DNA of 5,292 nt. Origin: JACKGS01 sp964448015 (lineage in GTDB: Bacteria; Patescibacteriota; Saccharimonadia; Saccharimonadales; UBA7683). Position 1 is the stretch's first letter; the number at the start of each line of letters is the position of its first letter. Below are positions 1-4,801 of the stretch, one piece after another. The position numbers were made by a program, and so were the translations under genes. The DNA is taken from contig CAYUUV010000050.1 of the NCBI GenBank assembly GCA_964448015.1, positions 1-5,292 of the forward strand, given 5' to 3'. The notes beneath the pieces are model-generated. The model did not search any database. It saw nothing but the letters and a program-made list of their open reading frames with translations, and was not told the origin of the DNA.

Positions 1-62
1 GCACGTCCGTAATGGACACCAGATTTTGAGTCTAGCGTGTCTACCAATTCCACCATCGCGGC
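1..62 (-). tRNA. tRNA-Leu(CAA), 3' part missing at window edge
   Basis: On the minus strand the 5' end reads GCCGCGA followed by U8-G9, then a D arm with the AATTGGTAGAC pattern typical of class II leucine tRNAs. The anticodon stem pairs CTAGA with TCTGG around the 7-base loop CTCAAAA, which puts CAA at positions 34-36 and predicts reading of UUG codons. A long variable arm follows, with the stem GTCC/GGAC around a short loop, as expected for tRNA-Leu. The T arm and the 3' half of the acceptor stem lie beyond position 1, so acceptor pairing cannot be tested. The gene is divergent from the sortase gene. Confidence 0.93.
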
Positions 63-142
63 ACAAAATGCTACATACCGTTATTTGCATTAGCTAATAA
101 CGCGTAATAATTGTACACTATTATCTGTAGATAAGCATAATT
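63..142. promoter_or_regulatory. Divergent intergenic region between tRNA-Leu and sortase
   Basis: This 80-bp AT-rich spacer must serve the tRNA (leftward) and the sortase gene (rightward). The best plus-strand -10 is TATTAT at 119-124, about 18 bases before the sortase start, giving a very short leader; no good -35 is seen at 16-18 bp. The best minus-strand -10 is TACAAT at 115-110, again without a convincing -35. A 10-bp perfect palindrome, ATTAGCTAAT, lies at 89-98, and TAATAA occurs twice in direct orientation (95-100 and 105-110) separated by CGCG. No Shine-Dalgarno sequence precedes the sortase ATG. The promoter hexamers are pattern matches only. Confidence 0.35.
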
Positions 143-1357
143 ATGAGCGATACTTCATCATTAATACCAAGTGATCGACGAGTAAGTACCTCGCGGCCAC
201 AGCCCGCACGGCCACCAATCGAATGGCCAGTTCGACACGCCCCCACTAGTACATCGGATCACGAAAGAGCTACTCATTTTGCACGACAACGACTCGAGCG
301 CGTATACGAGGTAGAAGGTGAGCCAAATCAGATCAAACCACAAGCTGAATTACCAGAGCCCGCACAGACGCCTCAAGAGCAACCCGCACACCATACTATG
401 CGGCAACAGCCATTTGACGTGCAGCATTATCATACCGCCTGGCAGCAGTATTACCATCAGTATTTTTACCGCTACTACGCAGGATGGTGGCAGCAACAGA
501 AGCAGCAGATAGAATCAAATGCCGAGGCAAGCATTCAATCCGCCGCGCAACAGAGCGCATCTGAAAATCCACCTCTTTCAGAACAGCACAAAATTGCGCA
601 CGAGCTTCGCCAAAAAGTACGAACTACCGTCAGTGAACGTGCTAAAAAAATACAAGCGAGCAGCCACTTCAAGCCACTGCTCGCTGCCTTCAGTGTTGGT
701 GCAGCGTTTTTACTGATTAACTACAATCAGGTACTGGTAGGGGCGGTGAAGCAATATGTTGCGCCGGGCAGTGTCGTGCTCACTCCGGTGATTGTTGAAC
801 CAAACACCAACGCCCAGGTTCCGCCTGAGCCAAAAATTATTATTCCTAAAATTGGCGTTGAAGCACCAGTTGTTTATGACGAACCGCGCGTTGACGAAGC
901 CAGTTATCAAAATGCACTAGAGCGCGGTGTCGTGCGGCTTGGCACCACGGCAGACCCTGGCACCAAAGGAAATATTGTGATCGGCGGGCATTCCAGCAAT
1001 AACGTTTTTAATGCTGGTCAATATAAATATGTCTTCGTGAATCTCAAGCGCCTTGATGTTGGTGATATCTTTTACCTCAATTACAATGCCCAACGCTACA
1101 CCTACAAGGTGACTGTGGCACGCAAGATAATTGCCCCTCAAGACGTTTCGGTTTTACAAGCAACCGACAAACCAACCGTTACGCTGTTTACCTGCGACCC
1201 ACCGGGCACCAATGTTAATCGGCTGGTGGTACAAGCTGAGCAAATTGATCCGAATCCATCGAAGGCAACAGCAAATACCCATCAGGCCACCAAACTGAAT
1301 GCCGAAAACCCACTGCCAAGCGTGGCGCCAAGTTTATGGGATCGAATTTTTAGATAA
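143..1357 (+). CDS. Sortase family cysteine transpeptidase with long cytoplasmic N-terminal region
   Basis: A membrane-anchored sortase of 404 residues. Sortases cleave a C-terminal sorting signal on exported proteins and join the protein to an acceptor at the cell surface. Residues 1-175 are polar, Pro/Gln-rich and probably cytoplasmic, and include an aromatic and Gln-rich stretch at 91-122. A single membrane segment covers about 177-195. The catalytic beta-barrel runs from about 230 to 366. The catalytic triad is visible: H283 in GGHSS, C351 in TLFTCDPPGT, and R360 in NRLVV. A Ser/Pro/Asn-rich tail of about 35 residues follows. The start is fixed by an in-frame TAG at 128-130; there is no Shine-Dalgarno sequence. 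Typical sortases have 200-300 residues, so the excess is in the N-terminal region. The class is uncertain (D/E-like from the TLxTC context). No LPXTG-type substrate was found nearby. It converges on the PEGA gene with a 4-bp gap. Confidence 0.93.
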   Translation: MSDTSSLIPSDRRVSTSRPQPARPPIEWPVRHAPTSTSDHERATHFARQRLERVYEVEGEPNQIKPQAELPEPAQTPQEQPAHHTMRQQPFDVQHYHTAWQQYYHQYFYRYYAGWWQQQKQQIESNAEASIQSAAQQSASENPPLSEQHKIAHELRQKVRTTVSERAKKIQASSHFKPLLAAFSVGAAFLLINYNQVLVGAVKQYVAPGSVVLTPVIVEPNTNAQVPPEPKIIIPKIGVEAPVVYDEPRVDEASYQNALERGVVRLGTTADPGTKGNIVIGGHSSNNVFNAGQYKYVFVNLKRLDVGDIFYLNYNAQRYTYKVTVARKIIAPQDVSVLQATDKPTVTLFTCDPPGTNVNRLVVQAEQIDPNPSKATANTHQATKLNAENPLPSVAPSLWDRIFR

Positions 1358-1361
1358 ACCC

Positions 1362-2810
1362 TTATTCCTCGCCAACAACGAGGCTCGTCACACCAAAACT
1401 GATTGTCGAACTGCTATCTTTCAGGTTATAAAAATGTTGATAATTATTAGAATAGTACAGCTGCGAGCCAGCACGTACCGCGGCTAACGTGTGTTGATTC
1501 GTGCCATCATATTCGTATAAAACACTCTGGTTTTCGGCAGTGATCGTTTGTAAACGATGGTCATCAATCCACTTGGTAACAGTAGTGGCAGCAGGCTCAA
1601 ACGGCAGTGCATAGCGATACTGTTTAATATCTTCAAAATCGTAGACCATAATATTCTTGCCGTTTTGAGCCATCAAAAACTCGTTTGAGCCGCTGAGCTC
1701 AATCTTCTGTGGTTGCGCAAAGGTGAGCGTCACAAACGGTACATATTTTGAAAGTATGGGGTTGGTTAGCGGGTCTCGATACAAGGTAATCGTATCTTTA
1801 TTACGATACGCCACAATAAAGTAGTAGTGTTCATCGTACTGTCCGTATTGCAAAATTGGCGTCCCAGCCTCTTGAGTGGTTTGCTCGATAACAACCGCCT
1901 TCTGATCTTGCCAGATACCTACTTGTAGCACACCGTCATCAAGCTGGCGAGCAAATAACACAACGTCGTCGCCATACGGAACATAGCTCTGAATATTCTG
2001 CATCAGCACCACTGAACTGGCATCGGTAATGTTATACCGAGAAAGTACACCATTTTTAATACCGTAGACCTGGTCGGTATTACTCCCTGCATAGTGCACG
2101 GCTTCAGGTACTTGATCGCCATACACGTTAGAAATATTAAGGGCTTGATCCGGCTTTGTAACATCAACGCTCAGCAGGTGCTTTACGCCACTTGGCAGGG
2201 TCTGCTCAAGCAGTACGTGCCGGCCGTCTAGCGCCCATTCAATAACCGAAAGTTGGCCAAGCTTGCCAGCTTCCCGGCGCACCGCATTCCCCAGCGCAAG
2301 CTCGGTAGACTTGAGATCTTGCGGGTCGAGATCAAGTAATTGCAGGTGAGAGTCTGTCGAGGAATAGACAAGCATGCGCTTGCGATCAGGTGATTGACTC
2401 ACCACATCGGGTGATGTTAGCGTGATAAGCTCTCGCCGTGATAAGTCTGTCGGAATCAACAGGGGATAGTTCACATCGCGTACTTTTGATGCTGAAACGC
2501 TGACCCGTTTGGACCAATCGTGATACCCCTCGAGCCGCAGTGAAAGGTCGTACGAACCAGCCGGCAACACAAAGCGCGAAGGTGCCCGCGTATCTTTTAC
2601 TACCCCATCAACCCGTACTTCGGCAGATTGTGGTCGATTATCAACCAGCAGTAAACCATTTCTAACCACGTGCCCGCTGGAACCTAAACGGTAGCCCAGC
2701 GCAAGATACAAAAGCAACACGGTCGTAACAATAGTCAGCGCTAATGTGAAACCATAGGTTAAAAATCTAAAAAAAACTATTCTTCGCTGTTTTGTATTTA
2801 CTCGATGCAT
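1362..2810 (-). CDS. Membrane-anchored PEGA-domain protein with beta-propeller-like C-terminal region
   Basis: A predicted envelope protein of 482 residues. A short basic N-terminus (KQRRIVFFR) precedes one membrane segment at about 16-39, which places the rest outside the cytoplasm. Residues 53-118 match the PEGA pattern: a beta strand, then VRVDGVVKDTRAP, then the hallmark 'LPAGSYDLSLRLEGYHDW' and a strand ending in YPLLIP. PEGA domains are small surface beta-sandwich modules, often associated with S-layer or cell-wall proteins. From about 120 the chain is rich in short beta-like repeats such as SPDRKRMLVYSS and EWALDGRHVLLEQ, resembling TolB/WD40-type propeller blades; this part is inferred from pattern only. 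The start is supported by AGGA (2819-2816) five bases upstream of the ATG. The partner or ligand is unknown. The gene is divergent from the DUF4367-like gene and convergent with the sortase. Confidence 0.85.
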   Translation of the reverse strand: MHRVNTKQRRIVFFRFLTYGFTLALTIVTTVLLLYLALGYRLGSSGHVVRNGLLLVDNRPQSAEVRVDGVVKDTRAPSRFVLPAGSYDLSLRLEGYHDWSKRVSVSASKVRDVNYPLLIPTDLSRRELITLTSPDVVSQSPDRKRMLVYSSTDSHLQLLDLDPQDLKSTELALGNAVRREAGKLGQLSVIEWALDGRHVLLEQTLPSGVKHLLSVDVTKPDQALNISNVYGDQVPEAVHYAGSNTDQVYGIKNGVLSRYNITDASSVVLMQNIQSYVPYGDDVVLFARQLDDGVLQVGIWQDQKAVVIEQTTQEAGTPILQYGQYDEHYYFIVAYRNKDTITLYRDPLTNPILSKYVPFVTLTFAQPQKIELSGSNEFLMAQNGKNIMVYDFEDIKQYRYALPFEPAATTVTKWIDDHRLQTITAENQSVLYEYDGTNQHTLAAVRAGSQLYYSNNYQHFYNLKDSSSTISFGVTSLVVGEE

Positions 2811-2824
2811 ATATATCCTATAAT
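2797..2824 (+). promoter_or_regulatory. Candidate promoter P1 for the DUF4367-like gene
   Basis: A perfect -10, TATAAT, at 2819-2824 is preceded at 16 bp by TTTACT (2797-2802), which matches four of six -35 positions. It lies over the start codon and ribosome binding site of the divergent PEGA gene, so use of one promoter could interfere with the other. Transcription from about 2831 would give a leader of about 80 bases. Confidence 0.45.
2816..2819 (-). promoter_or_regulatory. Shine-Dalgarno site of the PEGA-domain gene
   Basis: AGGA on the minus strand lies five bases before the ATG. It is the clearest ribosome binding site in the window and supports the start at 2810. It also argues that transcription begins upstream of it, not at the TATTAT hexamer (2825-2820) that abuts it. 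Confidence 0.6.
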
Positions 2825-2829
2825 ACCAC

Positions 2830-2858
2830 TTGCCAGTACGTTTCGGAGAGCGTAGTAT
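2830..2858 (+). promoter_or_regulatory. Candidate promoter P2 for the DUF4367-like gene
   Basis: TTGCCA at 2830-2835 (five of six to TTGACA) and TAGTAT at 2853-2858 (four of six to TATAAT) are separated by exactly 17 bp, the optimal sigma-70-type spacing. Transcription from about 2865 would give a leader near 48 bases. It sits downstream of P1 in the same direction, so the two form a tandem pair if both are real. Confidence 0.5.
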
Positions 2859-2859
2859 A
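2854..2859 (-). promoter_or_regulatory. Candidate -10 element for the PEGA-domain gene
   Basis: The minus strand carries TATACT, one mismatch from the sigma-70-type consensus. It would start a leader of about 37 bases that includes the AGGA ribosome binding site. No convincing -35 hexamer is found at 16-18 bp. It overlaps the rightward -10 TAGTAT (2853-2858) on the opposite strand. Pattern match only. Confidence 0.4.
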
Positions 2860-2912
2860 GAGAGCAGTAAACCAAAAGCGGTTACACGGGGAATTAAGGG
2901 TAAACACGTAAC

Positions 2913-4028
2913 ATGAAATCAACCAATACTATAGAGATTAATGGCAATTTGTATGATGCCAAGACCGGCCAGCCACTCAAGCACAAAAGTGCCGCTCAGC
3001 GCACGACTACTCCGACACAAACGACTCAAAAATTTGTCGATGGCTTTCACGCTAGTACTCAGCCCAGAAAGATTGCCCGAAAAGCCACCGCAAAACATAT
3101 TTCGGTACCACGAGCAGAGGTGAAACAGAGCGCACAACAACTGCAGCACACTTTGCGGCACAGCGCGCCAAAGGCTCGAACAAAGCCAAAGCAGTCAGTC
3201 ACACTGCATCGCCAGGCAGTCAAACGACCAGTTATTAGCTCAGATGCTCCCACGCAGGCCGCAGCTACTCCGGCCGTTGCAAGCACTGCGTTAACATTTT
3301 CAAAGTCAAGTCGCGATAATCGAGCGCAGAAAATTACCAAGAGTAATGCCATCTCACGATTTGCCAAAAAACACGAAGCGCCGCTCCCAACACATGTGCC
3401 CCCGACACAGAAGCAAACCTTGACACATCATCTCGCCGCCTCTCACTTAGTCAAGGCTGAAGTGCAGACAGAAGACAGCTCAACCAAAGAACAGTTGATT
3501 AAACAAGCGGTTGACAAGGCCGTTTTAGAACAAAAAAGTAAGAAAGGTACGAAAAAATTAAAAGCAGCCCATAACCGTACTGTCCGCTATGCCAGCAGTG
3601 CAGCCGTCTTTTTACTACTTGCTGGCTATGTTGCGTACCTGAACGTACCCGGCATTTCTATGAAGGTAGCAGCTAATCGTGCGGGCTTTGCAGCGGCACT
3701 CCCGGGCTATACACCGGGTGGCTACAGTCTGAAAACACCAATCACCGCTGCGCCTGGGCAGGTGACTCTCAACTTCCATGCCAACACAGACGGACGATCT
3801 TTTACACTCAAACAACAGCCAACCACCTGGGATTCAACGGCACTACTTGAAAACTTTGTTACGAAAAAGAGCCCGCATTATCTTACATACCAAGACAGGG
3901 GACTCACCATTTATATTTATGACGGCAGTAGTGCGGCATGGGTAAATGGCGGTAAAATGTATAGCCTTGAAGGCAGTAATTCACAACTTGATACCGACCA
4001 GCTTCTGAAGCTTGCCACCAGCATGTAG
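2913..4028 (+). CDS. Single-pass membrane protein with basic disordered N-terminal region and DUF4367-like outer domain
   Basis: A protein of 371 residues in three parts. Residues 7-22 form a short motif (IEINGNLYDAKTGQPL) that looks like a small beta hairpin. Residues 23-222 are low in hydrophobics, rich in Ala, Thr, Gln and Lys, and strongly basic (about 39 Lys/Arg against 11 Asp/Glu by my count), so probably disordered and cytoplasmic. One membrane segment spans about 225-243. Residues 258-371 look like DUF4367: GYTPGGYSLK, an LNFHANTDGRSFTLKQQP strand pair, LTIYIYDGSSAAWVNGGKMYSLEG and a final helix DQLLKLATSM. DUF4367 domains occur at the outer side of anti-sigma-like and other membrane proteins, but no anti-sigma domain is visible here. 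The start is fixed by an in-frame TAA at 2901-2903; AAGGG at 2896-2900 is a distant (12 bases) possible ribosome binding site. Function unknown. Confidence 0.85.
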   Translation: MKSTNTIEINGNLYDAKTGQPLKHKSAAQRTTTPTQTTQKFVDGFHASTQPRKIARKATAKHISVPRAEVKQSAQQLQHTLRHSAPKARTKPKQSVTLHRQAVKRPVISSDAPTQAAATPAVASTALTFSKSSRDNRAQKITKSNAISRFAKKHEAPLPTHVPPTQKQTLTHHLAASHLVKAEVQTEDSSTKEQLIKQAVDKAVLEQKSKKGTKKLKAAHNRTVRYASSAAVFLLLAGYVAYLNVPGISMKVAANRAGFAAALPGYTPGGYSLKTPITAAPGQVTLNFHANTDGRSFTLKQQPTTWDSTALLENFVTKKSPHYLTYQDRGLTIYIYDGSSAAWVNGGKMYSLEGSNSQLDTDQLLKLATSM

Positions 4029-4075
4029 TACCGTGAGACGAGTACTACCGCCGTTTTGCGGCTTTGCGTATTTTT
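4025..4075. terminator. Candidate bidirectional terminator between convergent genes
   Basis: A perfect 7-bp inverted repeat, GTAGTAC (4025-4031) and GTACTAC (4042-4048), encloses a 10-base loop. Each arm contains the TAG stop of one of the two convergent genes. A second small hairpin follows (CCGC 4048-4051 with GCGG 4058-4061, or GCCG/CGGC one step shifted), after which the plus strand becomes T-rich with TATTTTT at 4069-4075. Neither hairpin is followed directly by a long T-run on either strand, so an intrinsic terminator is plausible but not textbook. Confidence 0.4.
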
Positions 4076-4446
4076 CGCGGTGCTATCTTTTTTGGACGAA
4101 TAAGCTCTAGCACATGAGAGCTCACTGCTAAAACACCAACTCCCTTACAACGTTTTTTTCGACACGAAATCTCAACCGCCTCACGCTGTTCTTCAAAAAA
4201 TAGATGTCGGGCAGGCTGTATGTGTAGTCCGCATTCTATGGCACATGCCGAACCACAGGCCTTTTTCCCAATTGCATCAAAAGTACGGGCAAGACGGCTG
4301 TGCGCTTTATTTTCTTCAAAAGGGTCAGCTTTGCGGCCATGGCGCAGATCATCTACCTGTCTGTTCACTAACGTCACAAAGATCTCGTGAGGCAGAGCAA
4401 TCTCACAGGTCGGACGCTCTTCAAAACGGTCATACATTCGACTCAT
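4045..4446 (-). CDS. Hypothetical basic protein with clustered cysteines
   Basis: I do not recognise this protein of 133 residues. It has no membrane segment and is probably cytoplasmic. Six cysteines are present (14, 64, 68, 72, 95, 100); the middle group is spaced C-x3-C-x3-C within KKACGSACAIEC and the next is C-x4-C in CRKKRC, which could bind a metal or form disulfides. The C-terminal 17 residues (RPKKIAPRKIRKAAKRR) are strongly basic, suggesting contact with nucleic acid or ribosome. An in-frame TAA lies three codons upstream, so the start is this ATG or the Met at residue 4. A weak promoter is visible just upstream. The open frame fills a gap that would otherwise be over 500 bp, and its composition is protein-like, unlike the opposite-strand frame. 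It converges with the DUF4367-like gene by 16 bp. Confidence 0.65.
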   Translation of the reverse strand: MSRMYDRFEERPTCEIALPHEIFVTLVNRQVDDLRHGRKADPFEENKAHSRLARTFDAIGKKACGSACAIECGLHIQPARHLFFEEQREAVEISCRKKRCKGVGVLAVSSHVLELIRPKKIAPRKIRKAAKRR

Positions 4447-4457
4447 ATTCTCTATTT

Positions 4458-4485
4458 AATGTAGTCTCATTTTTAGATATTACAA
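4458..4485 (-). promoter_or_regulatory. Candidate promoter of the Cys-cluster gene
   Basis: The minus strand reads TTGTAA (4485-4480), a 16-bp spacer, then TACATT (4463-4458); each hexamer matches four of six consensus positions. Transcription would start around 4451, only about five bases before the ATG at 4446, giving a nearly leaderless message. A weak purine-rich AGAGA sits next to the start and could be too close to act as a normal ribosome binding site. Confidence 0.35.
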
Positions 4486-4542
4486 GTCCCAAATGCTGAG
4501 CCAGGGAAGCGGAGCAAGCATCTAGTGTTTCTACCCCTGTTT

Positions 4543-4551
4543 TGATACAAT
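4543..4551 (+). promoter_or_regulatory. Extended -10 promoter for the small membrane protein-gltX unit
   Basis: TGATACAAT is an extended -10 (TGn followed by TACAAT, one mismatch from consensus). No good -35 is found at 16-18 bp, which an extended -10 can tolerate. The hexamer ends at 4551 and the ATG begins at 4559, so the transcript is expected to begin at or within a base or two of the start codon. There is no Shine-Dalgarno sequence, which fits a leaderless mRNA. Confidence 0.45.
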
Positions 4552-4558
4552 ACCGTGT

Positions 4559-4801
4559 ATGGAAGTAACACCACGTTTACGTAAGGCCTTTGCATACGCC
4601 CTTGGTCTGGGCATAATCAGCATTGGTGCAGCCGTCGCCGCCAAAGAACCAGCCGGCACCGAAGCGCCTTCACCCGTGCCAGTCATGGATATTGTTACAG
4701 CGGAAGTATATGCCGAACCATCCATGGCTGATGTATTCGGTGGCGCGGCAGTAGCAGCTGGCACAGGCATCGCTATAACGAGTGTAAGAAAGAGACAATG
4801 A
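4559..4801 (+). CDS. Small membrane protein with acidic loop, overlapping gltX
   Basis: I do not recognise this protein of 80 residues. A basic N-terminus (RLRK) is followed by a hydrophobic, Ala/Gly-rich segment at about 10-28, then an acidic Pro-rich stretch at 30-58 with no Lys or Arg, then a second weakly hydrophobic segment at about 59-75 and a basic end, RKRQ. The charge pattern fits a two-pass hairpin with both ends inside and an acidic outer loop. A signal peptide cut after the first segment (AVAAKEP) is an alternative. Its TGA stop overlaps the gltX start as ATGA (4798-4801), the usual sign of translational coupling, and it carries the probable promoter of that unit. An in-frame TAG at 4523-4525 limits upstream extension. 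The low-complexity composition keeps confidence moderate. Confidence 0.65.
   Translation: MEVTPRLRKAFAYALGLGIISIGAAVAAKEPAGTEAPSPVPVMDIVTAEVYAEPSMADVFGGAAVAAGTGIAITSVRKRQ

Noticed and set aside
1367..1383. Hairpin CCTCG/CGAGG near the convergent ends of the sortase and PEGA genes, considered as a terminator.
   Set aside because: Only five base pairs, within the 3' end of the PEGA coding region, and no T-run follows on either strand.
2860..2912. Leader of the DUF4367-like gene considered as a riboswitch or structured attenuator.
   Set aside because: About 50 bases with no clear paired arms, no known aptamer core and no T-run.
3059..3367. 102-residue minus-strand frame rich in Cys and Ala.
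   Set aside because: Antisense to the low-complexity arm of the DUF4367-like protein; the Cys and Ala come from reverse-reading GCA/ACA-rich codons.
3702..3722. LPGYTPGG in the DUF4367-like protein, considered as a sorting motif.
   Set aside because: It lies just after the membrane segment, does not fit LPXTG, and is not followed by a C-terminal hydrophobic stretch and basic tail.
4245..4499. 84-residue open frame on the plus strand.
   Set aside because: Lies opposite the Cys-cluster gene, has mixed polar composition with no recognisable pattern, and no promoter or ribosome binding site.
4531..4770. 79-residue open frame on the minus strand.
   Set aside because: Antisense to the small membrane protein; its Ala/Pro/Thr-rich low-complexity sequence is what the reverse complement of Ala/Gly-rich coding gives. 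The plus-strand frame has the ATGA overlap and a promoter.
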